A stretch of DNA of 38,628 nucleotides from Acidimicrobium ferrooxidans DSM 10331. Lineage in GTDB: Bacteria; Actinomycetota; Acidimicrobiia; Acidimicrobiales; Ilumatobacteraceae. The notes below the pieces were generated by a model. The model searched no databases, was not told the origin of the DNA, and saw nothing but the letters and a program-made list of their open reading frames with translations. The stretch covers positions 1 to 38,628 of the forward strand of contig CAMDJX010000005.1 of NCBI GenBank assembly GCA_945900735.1, written 5' to 3'. Of the stretch, positions 23,839-30,209 are shown in pieces. A program made the position numbers and the translations under genes. Position 1 is the stretch's first letter. The number at the start of each line of letters is the position of its first letter.

Positions 23839-24134
23839 CTGTCGGAAATCTCTCGCCACTCGCCAACGGCGCGAAGTACAAGTACCGCAACAATGCTCAT
23901 TCCAATAGCGCCTGATATCGAACCAACCAATAAACCGACTCCGGTACCCAATTGGCACGAGCCCGAACACTGCACGTCAACCAATGAGTAACCAATTGCT
24001 CCACCAGTGAGGCCGGCAATACAAATTGCAGCAAAGGCAATGCCGCGTGCAAGCGGGGATGGAAGTGCGGAAAGCTGGCGATCTTGCGAACCGGGGTTTG
24101 ACACAGGGTTATCGTAGTTGTCACCGTGGTTCAC
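23835..24134 (-). CDS. Small two-helix membrane protein of unknown function
   Basis: I do not recognise this gene. From the GTG at 24134 it encodes 99 residues: a polar N terminus of about 28 residues, two membrane helices (about 30-50 and 65-88) and a short charged C terminus (VGEWREISDR). The loop between the helices holds a close cysteine pair (VQCSGSCQLG, Cys56 and Cys60), which could form a disulfide if the loop is outside. GAAGG lies 10-15 bases before this GTG. The track start (24167) and a later GTG (24089) are alternatives. The stop overlaps the phosphatase start, and the start overlaps the divergent dinB start by nine bases. It heads the mtrAB string. Confidence 0.6.
   Translation of the reverse strand: MNHGDNYDNPVSNPGSQDRQLSALPSPLARGIAFAAICIAGLTGGAIGYSLVDVQCSGSCQLGTGVGLLVGSISGAIGMSIVAVLVLRAVGEWREISDR
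24087..24100. promoter_or_regulatory. LexA (SOS) box candidate before dinB
   Basis: The 14-mer CGAACCGGGGTTTG matches both half-sites of the Gram-positive/actinobacterial LexA operator form CGAAC-N4-GTTYG. It lies 25 bases upstream of the dinB GTG and overlaps a perfect TTGACA at 24098-24103. No good -10 sits 16-18 bases after that TTGACA, so promoter placement is uncertain. The site also lies inside the coding sequence of the small membrane protein on the other strand. Confidence 0.45.
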
Positions 24135-25406
24135 TCTGTAAACGCACCTTCGCGAACGATTTTGCATGTTGACATGGACATGTTTTTTGTGGCGGTCGAA
24201 TTGCGGCGGCGTCCCGAGTTGCGCGGTCTTCCCGTGGTCGTTGGTGGTGACGGGAGGCGCGGCGTTGTCGCTGCGGCCTCATATGAAGCCCGACGGTATG
24301 GCGTTTTTTCCGCCATGCCTGCGTCGCGAGCAAGAAAACTTTGTCCCAATGCAATATTTCTTCCGGGCGACATGGATGAGTACGTAAGCGTTAGTGCGCA
24401 GGTGTTTGAAATCTTTCACGACTACACACCCTTGGTTGAAGGGCTTTCGCTCGATGAAGCATTCCTTGATGTCACAGGTTCATTGCGGGCGATTGGATCG
24501 GGCACATTCATTGCGGCAGAGATCAGGCGACGGGTGCTTGAGGAGATTGGTCTCCGTTGTTGTGTCGGGGTGGCACCAAGCAAGTTCATTGCAAAACTTG
24601 CATCCAAGCACGCGAAGCCGATTGCAACTGCAAGTGGGGTTCAGCCGGGATTCGGTGTTTACGAGGTGTTGGCGGGCGACGAACTTGCCTTTGTGCGGCC
24701 AATGCATGTCAAATCATTGTGGGGTGTAGGCCCAGTGACGCTTGAGAAGTTGACGCGGCTTGGCATTTCGACTGTCAACGACTTGGCCGCCATTGATGTC
24801 CGTGCACTTGCCGGGATCGTTGGAGAGTCGCACGCACAACACCTGCACGAATTGGCTCATGCCAAAGACGACCGCGATGTAGAGCCAAATCGCGAATCAA
24901 AATCCATCGGCAACGAGGAAACTTTCTCTCACGATATGTATTCAATTGATGATGTTCGAACGCATGTTGTGCGTTTGATTGATTCGGTGTCGAAGCGATG
25001 CCGCGAGGAATCTCAATGGCCTCGAACGTGCACCCTCAAAATCAAGTATTCGGACTTTCAGATGATTACTCGTTCACATACCGAGCAAACAGCAGTGACA
25101 AGTTCGCAAGCAATGTTGAAAATGCTTGAGCCCCTATTAACGACTATTGACGTGTCGCGTGGGGTTCGACTTGTCGGAGTGAGTGCTCGCAATTTTGATA
25201 CTGACGGCCATCAGCTGTCGCTATTTGACGACGGCATTCAAAGCAATGATGCGGCGGTGCTCGATGAAGCATGGGCGCCGGCAACGCAGGCTATTGACGA
25301 CATCCGGGAGCGGTTTGGGGATAGCGCAATTCGCCCTGCAAGCACGTTGAAATCGACAGAATTATCCACCAGCACCCCGTGGGGGCCGCGAGGCGTACCC
25401 GAATAG
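24126..25406 (+). CDS. dinB: DNA polymerase IV (Y family)
   Basis: 426 residues. The palm opens ILHVDMDMFFVAVE, with the first catalytic aspartate. The SLDEAFLDVT motif carries the second catalytic pair, and CVGVAPSKFIAKLASKHAKP, the fingers/palm junction and the thumb (SLWGVGPVTLEKL, a helix-hairpin-helix) follow in order. The little-finger domain runs from about 245. It is a translesion polymerase without proofreading. The start is a GTG with no clear ribosome binding site and is the first possible start in frame. A LexA-like box lies just upstream. The gene is divergent from, and overlaps by nine bases, the small membrane protein gene. Confidence 0.94.
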   Translation: MVHSVNAPSRTILHVDMDMFFVAVELRRRPELRGLPVVVGGDGRRGVVAAASYEARRYGVFSAMPASRARKLCPNAIFLPGDMDEYVSVSAQVFEIFHDYTPLVEGLSLDEAFLDVTGSLRAIGSGTFIAAEIRRRVLEEIGLRCCVGVAPSKFIAKLASKHAKPIATASGVQPGFGVYEVLAGDELAFVRPMHVKSLWGVGPVTLEKLTRLGISTVNDLAAIDVRALAGIVGESHAQHLHELAHAKDDRDVEPNRESKSIGNEETFSHDMYSIDDVRTHVVRLIDSVSKRCREESQWPRTCTLKIKYSDFQMITRSHTEQTAVTSSQAMLKMLEPLLTTIDVSRGVRLVGVSARNFDTDGHQLSLFDDGIQSNDAAVLDEAWAPATQAIDDIRERFGDSAIRPASTLKSTELSTSTPWGPRGVPE

Positions 25407-25452
25407 TTGTCGTGACATTGAGTTTTCGCACAATCCGTGCGAGACTGGTCGC

Positions 25453-25803
25453 ATGCCACTTTCCGATGACGAACAAAGAATCCTTCGGGATATCGAGGAA
25501 CAGCTGCAATCCGACGAACGCTTTGCAACTGCCGTTTCGCCTTCGGGGCTGTACCGACATTCAGTAAAAACTGTTCGTTGGGCCGCGTTAGGGGTGTTCT
25601 CCTCCCTGGTGTTCACAGTTGTTTCGTTGCAGGTGCATTTCATTCTGGCGTTTGTTGGCTTTCTTGGGATGTTGGCATGTGTCCTAGTGATCGAGCGTCA
25701 GCTGCGTGCAATGAGCAAGGTTGGCCTGAAAGATGTGGCGGCAAGCATTCGTGGGTCACGAATGGCAGCCCAAGCTATGCGTTCCAAATTCGGCCGCGAA
25801 TAG
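25453..25803 (+). CDS. DUF3040-type small membrane protein
   Basis: The 116-residue product opens MPLSDDEQRILRDIEEQL, the hallmark of the actinobacterial DUF3040 family. A charged cytoplasmic segment is followed by a hydrophobic hairpin with two adjacent helices (about 43-62 and 63-82). The C terminus is a basic, probably helical tail. Function is unknown in the family. It lies between dinB and a ROK kinase on the same strand, with a 46-base gap before it and 17 bases after it. Confidence 0.82.
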   Translation: MPLSDDEQRILRDIEEQLQSDERFATAVSPSGLYRHSVKTVRWAALGVFSSLVFTVVSLQVHFILAFVGFLGMLACVLVIERQLRAMSKVGLKDVAASIRGSRMAAQAMRSKFGRE

Positions 25804-25820
25804 TTCAGGTTGGCACGTAA

Positions 25821-26681
25821 GTGGCCGAACAAAGCGGGTTTCTCGCAGTCGATATTGGTGGCACCAAACTGGCGACAGCAATCGTTTCGCTCAGTGGTGC
25901 AGTAATTGCTCGTAGTCAGGCTCCGACACCGAAAACAGATGTATGGGCAACGCTTTCGTCGCTAGTCATTGAACAACTGTCGTCCGCACCCATTGCAGTG
26001 TCCTCGGTTGGTGTCGGTTGTGGTGGCCCGATGGAATGGGCAGGCGAGAGTGTGTCTCCGTTGAATATTCAAGATTGGCGCAACTTCCCGTTGCGCCGAC
26101 GTTTTGCCGAAATAACACAACTTCCTGTATTCATTGCTAACGATGCGCAGGCAATTGTCTTGGGCGAAGCATGGTGTGGCGCTGCTCAAGGAACGAGTGA
26201 TGTGTTGGGCATGGTGGTGTCAACGGGTGTCGGTGGAGGAATACTTTCGCGGGGCCAACTCGTTGTTGGTCGACTGGGCAATGCCGGCCATATCGGCCAC
26301 ATCAATGTGCAGCCCGACGGACGGCTATGTGCATGCGGTGCTCGGGGATGTTTAGAGGCCTACGCGTCCGGGCCATCAATCGCCAGCATCACGGGCGCGC
26401 CAGCCGAGAGCGCTTCAACCGAAACGGTCCTGACAACTGGTCGTTATGTCGGTCTGGCAATCGCGTCCGCCGCGGCCTTGCTGGACTTTGACTTGGTCGT
26501 GATCGGAGGGTCGGTTGCGCTTGGTTTTGGGGAGCCATTCTTTGCTGCGGTTCGCCAGGAGTTAGAGCAATCGGCACAATTGGACTTCATTCGAGGGGTG
26601 CAAGTGAAGCCGGTGGGGTTGGGGGCCGATTCTCCTCTCGTTGGGGCTGCAGCTGTGGCGCGGATGGCGACTATCGTTTAG
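25821..26681 (+). CDS. ROK-family sugar kinase, probably glucokinase
   Basis: The 286-residue protein opens with the ROK phosphate-binding motif VDIGGTKLATAIV. It has VVSTGVGGGI and the zinc-binding signature GHINVQPDGRLCACGARGCLEAYASG, with its conserved His and cysteines. There is no helix-turn-helix domain in front, so it is a kinase rather than a ROK repressor. Glucose or a related hexose is the likely substrate, but N-acetylmannosamine or fructose kinases share these motifs. The start is a GTG 17 bases after the DUF3040 gene. The acyl-CoA dehydrogenase gene follows three bases after the stop. Confidence 0.85.
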   Translation: MAEQSGFLAVDIGGTKLATAIVSLSGAVIARSQAPTPKTDVWATLSSLVIEQLSSAPIAVSSVGVGCGGPMEWAGESVSPLNIQDWRNFPLRRRFAEITQLPVFIANDAQAIVLGEAWCGAAQGTSDVLGMVVSTGVGGGILSRGQLVVGRLGNAGHIGHINVQPDGRLCACGARGCLEAYASGPSIASITGAPAESASTETVLTTGRYVGLAIASAAALLDFDLVVIGGSVALGFGEPFFAAVRQELEQSAQLDFIRGVQVKPVGLGADSPLVGAAAVARMATIV

Positions 26682-26684
26682 AAA

Positions 26685-27905
26685 ATGCATCCCTCTTACA
26701 GCCCCGAAGCAGAGCAGTACCGAGCAAAGGTTCAAGAATTTCTTGCAGACAACTTGCCAAAGAATTGGAAAGGCACCGGTTCGCTAGAAGGTGAAGAACT
26801 AGAGAGTTTCGTTCGCGGTTGGCGACCAGTGTTGGCAAAGAGTGGCTATTTGGCGCCAGGCTGGCCGGTTGCGTATGGCGGTGGCGGCCTGTCTGCGTTA
26901 GAGCAAGTAATAGTTGCAGAAGAATTTGAGCGCGCGGGTGTTCCAACAGGCGCCCCCAACGATGTGTTCAGCATTCAGATGCTTGGAAACACTTTGTTGA
27001 TGTTTGGAACCGAAGAACAAAAGAAGCATTTCCTGCCGCGCATCATTTCCGGCGAAGATACATGGTGTCAGGGATATAGCGAGCCCAATGCTGGTAGCGA
27101 TCTTTCCAATGTTGGTTTGAAAGCTGTGCTCGACGGCGATCAATGGATCATTAACGGTCAAAAGATTTGGACTTCTGCGGGGCACTTAGCCGATCACATA
27201 TTTACGCTTGCAAGAACCGACCCAGACTCACCTAAGCACAAGGGAATTTCATTCCTGTTAGTTGACATGCGCCAGCCAGGCATCGAAGTTCGCCCGATCA
27301 AGATGATTTCGGGCGAAAGCGAATTCAACGAAGTCTTTTATACCGATGCAACGACACCAAAGGACCAAGTTGTTGGTGGTGTAAACAACGGTTGGGCCGT
27401 TGCCATGGGTTTGCTTGGGTTCGAACGGGGAGAGGCCGCAGCAACCGCGCCAATTCGTTTCGCTGCAGAAATCGATCGTCTGTTTGCGCTAGCGAAAGAA
27501 CGAGGCGTAAACAACGATCCGCGCATTCGGCAGAAGTTGGCATGGTGCTACTCGCAAGTGCAAGTGATGAAGTACTTGGGAATGCGCACTCTGACAAAGT
27601 TTCTCGCTGGCCATCACCCGGGCCCGGACGGTGCAATTTTCAAATTGTTCTGGAGCGAGTACCACAAGATCGTGACCGAAATTGGTGTTGACATTTTGGG
27701 AATGGACGCGCTTGTGCCGTCAGGCAGAAAGCCTTCAAGCGCATTCCAGACCGATGACGCCGGTGCGCCAAACGACTCGATGAGTTGGGCTATGACATTC
27801 TTGAACGCTCGTGCTGGCACTATTTACGCCGGCTCTTCGCAGATTCAGCGCAATATCATCGGCGAGATGGTGCTTGGACTACCTAAGGAACCAAAGCCGG
27901 GTTGA
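26685..27905 (+). CDS. Acyl-CoA dehydrogenase
   Basis: 406 residues with the full acyl-CoA dehydrogenase fold. The N-terminal helical domain contains GWPVAYGGGGLSALEQVIVAEE. The middle beta domain has the flavin-contacting GYSEPNAGSDLSNV and QKIWTSAGH. The C-terminal helical domain ends GSSQIQRNIIGEMVLGLPKEP, typical of the FadE-like branch. It oxidises acyl-CoA thioesters at the alpha-beta carbons using FAD. Substrate length or type is not readable; this branch includes steroid and branched-chain enzymes in Actinobacteria. No electron-transfer flavoprotein or thiolase genes are nearby. The gene starts three bases after the ROK kinase. Confidence 0.92.
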   Translation: MHPSYSPEAEQYRAKVQEFLADNLPKNWKGTGSLEGEELESFVRGWRPVLAKSGYLAPGWPVAYGGGGLSALEQVIVAEEFERAGVPTGAPNDVFSIQMLGNTLLMFGTEEQKKHFLPRIISGEDTWCQGYSEPNAGSDLSNVGLKAVLDGDQWIINGQKIWTSAGHLADHIFTLARTDPDSPKHKGISFLLVDMRQPGIEVRPIKMISGESEFNEVFYTDATTPKDQVVGGVNNGWAVAMGLLGFERGEAAATAPIRFAAEIDRLFALAKERGVNNDPRIRQKLAWCYSQVQVMKYLGMRTLTKFLAGHHPGPDGAIFKLFWSEYHKIVTEIGVDILGMDALVPSGRKPSSAFQTDDAGAPNDSMSWAMTFLNARAGTIYAGSSQIQRNIIGEMVLGLPKEPKPG

Positions 27906-27909
27906 TGAG

Positions 27910-28188
27910 ATGAGTGCTCGGACGTATGTCGGCCTGTTGCTCGCAATCATTGCGCGCCCCTGGTTATGGGTGACTGCAGTTCGACAGGGCTGGCGCATGG
28001 TCCCCAATCGCTGGTGGACACGAGCACCATTTCTTCCAGTCCCAGCAAAGGCGTACGTCCGGTTTCGCTTGGTAACCCAGTACGGAACCGCCGAACACGA
28101 TCCTTATATATATGACGTGATCGACTACTTGGAATGGTCTCGAGATTGGCACAGTACCAACCGCTCGAGCGGGCGACGAAGAGGCTGA
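27910..28188 (+). CDS. Small protein of unknown function before the HNH gene
   Basis: I cannot name this gene. The ATG at 27910, four bases after the acyl-CoA dehydrogenase stop, gives 92 residues. The track start at 27811 lies deep inside the dehydrogenase gene. The N terminus is hydrophobic with several tryptophans (LLAIIARPWLW), followed by a basic Trp/Arg segment (VPNRWWTRAPFLPVPAKAYVRFR) and an acidic motif DVIDYLEWSRDW. A peripheral membrane location is possible. HNH starts three bases after the stop, so they are probably co-translated. Composition and codon pattern look like the neighbours and support a real gene. Confidence 0.7.
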   Translation: MSARTYVGLLLAIIARPWLWVTAVRQGWRMVPNRWWTRAPFLPVPAKAYVRFRLVTQYGTAEHDPYIYDVIDYLEWSRDWHSTNRSSGRRRG

Positions 28189-28191
28189 ACC

Positions 28192-28689
28192 ATGAGAAGC
28201 GCGCTCGTTCTTAATGCAACTTACGAGCCGCTGAGTGTGGTGTCCGCGCGAAGGGCTGTGTGCCTAGTGCTGTCGAGTAAGGCCGAAATTGTTGAAGACG
28301 ATGGCACGCATATCCATGCCGAGACCTTGAGTATTCCTTCGCCTCTCGTGATTCGGTTGCGCTACGTGGTCAAGGTTCCGTATCACAGACGAACAGCCTT
28401 GTCTCGACGCGCTGTGTTCGCTCGAGACGATCACCGTTGCCAATATTGCGGAGGTGTTGCAGACAGCATCGACCATGTTCTTCCGCGTTCGCGCGGAGGG
28501 ATGAACGTTTGGGAAAATGTGACAGCAGCATGCAGGCCGTGCAATTTGCGTAAGCGCGACCGCACGCCCGAGGAAGCAGGTATGGCTCTCGCCTCAGTGC
28601 CGCTTGTACCCCGCGAACTTGCTTGGGTCACGGTTTCGGTGGGCAGCGTGCCAGAGGTGTGGAAGCAATACCTTGCCCAAGCCTCCTAA
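28192..28689 (+). CDS. HNH endonuclease domain protein
   Basis: 165 residues. After an N-terminal beta-rich region (ALVLNATYEPLSVVSARRAV), the zinc-stabilised HNH fold is complete: CQYC (83-86), the catalytic IDHVLPRSRGG with His95, the Asn of VWENV, and CRPC (114-117) followed by NLRKRDRTPEE. Proteins of this type are widespread single-gene HNH proteins in Actinobacteria; the biological substrate is not known. There is no methylase, restriction subunit or phage gene beside it, so I do not call it restriction. It overlaps the next gene by about 17 bases. Confidence 0.88.
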   Translation: MRSALVLNATYEPLSVVSARRAVCLVLSSKAEIVEDDGTHIHAETLSIPSPLVIRLRYVVKVPYHRRTALSRRAVFARDDHRCQYCGGVADSIDHVLPRSRGGMNVWENVTAACRPCNLRKRDRTPEEAGMALASVPLVPRELAWVTVSVGSVPEVWKQYLAQAS

Positions 28690-29347
28690 CGCGCAGTGGT
28701 CGGTGCAGCAACTGCACTGCAGTGCATCTGAACAACACGCAAGGACATTTTCACCGGAGCGAAGAGTGTTTGATGTTCGAATTCAACGATCTGCGCTGGT
28801 GCTTGGTTCGCGCCAATCGCCAGAGCTTGTAGACGCTGATGCGTGTGCTCGACAGAGCGTTGAAGTTGTCCGGCGCAGAAGTGGTGGTGGCGTCGTGTTT
28901 CTAGAACCTGGCGAACATGTTTGGCTTGACATCGTCATCCCGCGGACCGACGAATTGTGGGTCGACGATGTTGCGAAATCGATGTGGTGGCTCGGCGAGG
29001 TTTGGGTACGTGCACTGGCAGACATCGGAATCCACGGAGCACAAGTGCACCGCGGAACGTTGCTCAATGACACATGGGGTGACTTAGTCTGTTTCGCAGG
29101 CGTTGGGCCTGGCGAAGTGACCCTCACGTCAACAGGGTCGAAGGTTGTCGGCATTAGCCAAAGGCGCACTCGCGACTACGCATCGTTCCAGTGCACGGTC
29201 TTTCACGATTGGGCGCCCGAACGGTTTACGCCCCTTCTTCGTGTACTTCCTGGTGTACCTGCCCAGATCGAAGAGTGTGTAACTACTGTTACCGCCAGCA
29301 CGGATGCCGTGGTGAGCGCGGTTGTGAAGCAACTGCAAACCACCTAG
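28673..29347 (+). CDS. Lipoate-protein ligase A family protein
   Basis: The frame carries lipoate/biotin ligase family motifs: VVRRRSGGGVVFLEPGEHVW (the RRxSGGG lipoyl-binding loop), a GIHGAQVHRG segment, and SKVVGISQRR with the conserved lysine. The enzyme probably attaches or transfers lipoyl groups to carrier domains. The track start at 28604 overlaps HNH by 86 bases. I favour the TTG at 28673 (224 residues), which has GGAAG seven bases before it; a GTG at 28703 is the alternative. The protein is short and may lack the accessory C-terminal domain of bacterial LplA, so octanoyl or lipoyl transferase activity is also possible. Confidence 0.78.
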   Translation: MPKPPNAQWSVQQLHCSASEQHARTFSPERRVFDVRIQRSALVLGSRQSPELVDADACARQSVEVVRRRSGGGVVFLEPGEHVWLDIVIPRTDELWVDDVAKSMWWLGEVWVRALADIGIHGAQVHRGTLLNDTWGDLVCFAGVGPGEVTLTSTGSKVVGISQRRTRDYASFQCTVFHDWAPERFTPLLRVLPGVPAQIEECVTTVTASTDAVVSAVVKQLQTT

Positions 29348-29417
29348 TTGCCGCCTTAATCCCGCCTCGTTGCCTCAACTGCATAAAGCCAATCTTGGCC
29401 GCTGCGCGCCCAAAAAA

Positions 29418-29466
29418 AAAGTGGGGCAAAAGGGGGAAAGATCCTTGTAAGTGGGGGAAAGTGGGG
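29418..29466 (+). promoter_or_regulatory. MraZ operator: AAAGTGGGG-type repeats on a 10-base period
   Basis: GTGGGG occurs at 29421, 29451 and 29461, with a degenerate copy AGGGGG at 29431. All start on one 10-base register (the 29441 position is blank), so they lie on one face of the helix. AAAGTGGGGC and AAAGTGGGGA match the AAAGTGKGGN form reported for MraZ sites, and TGGGN repeats at 10-base spacing are the known MraZ box. The last two repeats fall between the -35 and -10 of the promoter, which suits autorepression of the division cluster by MraZ. Confidence 0.75.
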
Positions 29467-29473
29467 ATATCCT
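29445..29473 (+). promoter_or_regulatory. Promoter of the mraZ (dcw) operon
   Basis: A -35 box TTGTAA (29445-29450) and a -10 box TATCCT (29468-29473) are separated by exactly 17 bases, and that spacer contains two MraZ repeats. Transcription would start near 29480, leaving a leader of about 88 bases before the mraZ GTG. The rest of the 220-base gap after the lipoate-ligase gene holds a run of nine A (29412-29420) and no evident terminator. Confidence 0.6.
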
Positions 29474-29567
29474 ATGTGTACTTCAGCGGGGTGCGGACTC
29501 TTCCGAAGTGGCAGTAAGTACGGGAATGTAAGCCCCACAAGGGTTTGCAAGGGCAGCGGAGGCAAGA

Positions 29568-29984
29568 GTGTTTGTAGGGGTGCACGAGAGGCAATTAGAC
29601 CCAAAGGGTCGCATGGCATTGCCTGCCTCATTTCGTCCCCGTTTGGAGCCCCGTTGCTACCTCTCGATTGGTCGCGACAAATGCGTTGACATTCTCACCG
29701 CAGAGGCCTTTGAGGAAGTTGCCCGGGACGCAGTCGAAAAGGTCCGCCGCGGCGAGATGGATCGCAATCAGCAACGCGCACTTGCAAGCAACACCTTCGA
29801 GGTTTCAGTTGATGCCCAAGGTCGGATCAACATCGACGAAAAGTTGAGGGCGTACGCCGGCCTCACATTGAACTCACGCGTCGTCGTCAGCGGTTCATTT
29901 GATCGCGCAGAAATCTGGGACCCAACTCGTCACGAACGCATCAGCGACGAAGGTCTTACACAAATCGCCGGAACAGGCCTCTAG
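29568..29984 (+). CDS. mraZ: Transcriptional regulator MraZ
   Basis: 138 residues with two AbrB-like MraZ repeats. The first opens MFVGVHERQLDPKGRMALPA and the second is EVSVDAQGRINIDEKLRAYAGL; the DxxGR core is present in both. MraZ forms rings that bind repeated boxes in its own promoter and represses the division and wall cluster. The start is the GTG at 29568, with GGAGG at 29558-29562. Matching operator repeats lie about 100-150 bases upstream. Confidence 0.95.
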   Translation: MFVGVHERQLDPKGRMALPASFRPRLEPRCYLSIGRDKCVDILTAEAFEEVARDAVEKVRRGEMDRNQQRALASNTFEVSVDAQGRINIDEKLRAYAGLTLNSRVVVSGSFDRAEIWDPTRHERISDEGLTQIAGTGL

Positions 29985-30114
29985 GTCGGGGAGGGGAAGC
30001 GCACGACAACATTTTCGAAGTTCGCTCTCTAAAAATCGGCAACTTCGCATTTCTGCAGTCCCTCAGTCAACAAGATGGACAGCCCCAACTCCGCCCGCTA
30101 TTCGTCTCGTCGAT

Positions 30115-30186
30115 CCGGGGAGACATCCCGGCGACACCGTTGGCTGGGGGGCTGCAGAGATGCGAATCCCGATAACCAGAGCAACG
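30115..30186 (+). ncRNA. Candidate structured leader before rsmH (possible mraW RNA)
   Basis: The 225 bases between mraZ and rsmH contain two good stems. The first is CCGGG(g) with (t)CCCGG around AGACA (30115-30131). The second is CGTTG-g-CTGG (30138-30147) paired with CCAG-ag-CAACG (30176-30186): five plus four base pairs with a 1x2 internal loop, and GGG/CCC possible inside. It ends 24 bases before the rsmH ATG. A conserved RNA called the mraW motif is known at this place in Actinobacteria, so this may be a member, but I cannot check the consensus. The same DNA is open in frame with rsmH and could instead code an Arg/Ser-rich extension. Confidence 0.45.
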
Positions 30187-30209
30187 TTCGAGCGTCGAGC
30201 CAGAACATC

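Noticed and set aside
28192-28689. HNH gene as part of a restriction or phage-defence island
   Set aside because: No methylase, helicase, toxin, integrase or base-composition change is seen around it; neighbours are housekeeping genes.
29385-29420. Terminator after the lipoate-ligase gene (GCCA/TGGC stem followed by nine A)
   Set aside because: On the plus strand the tract is A, not T, and the stem is only four pairs. The A run instead leads into the first MraZ repeat.
30075-30209. 45-codon N-terminal extension of RsmH
   Set aside because: Arg/Ser-rich sequence unlike the family, overlapping strong hairpins; the ATG at 30210 gives normal length. Not fully excluded.
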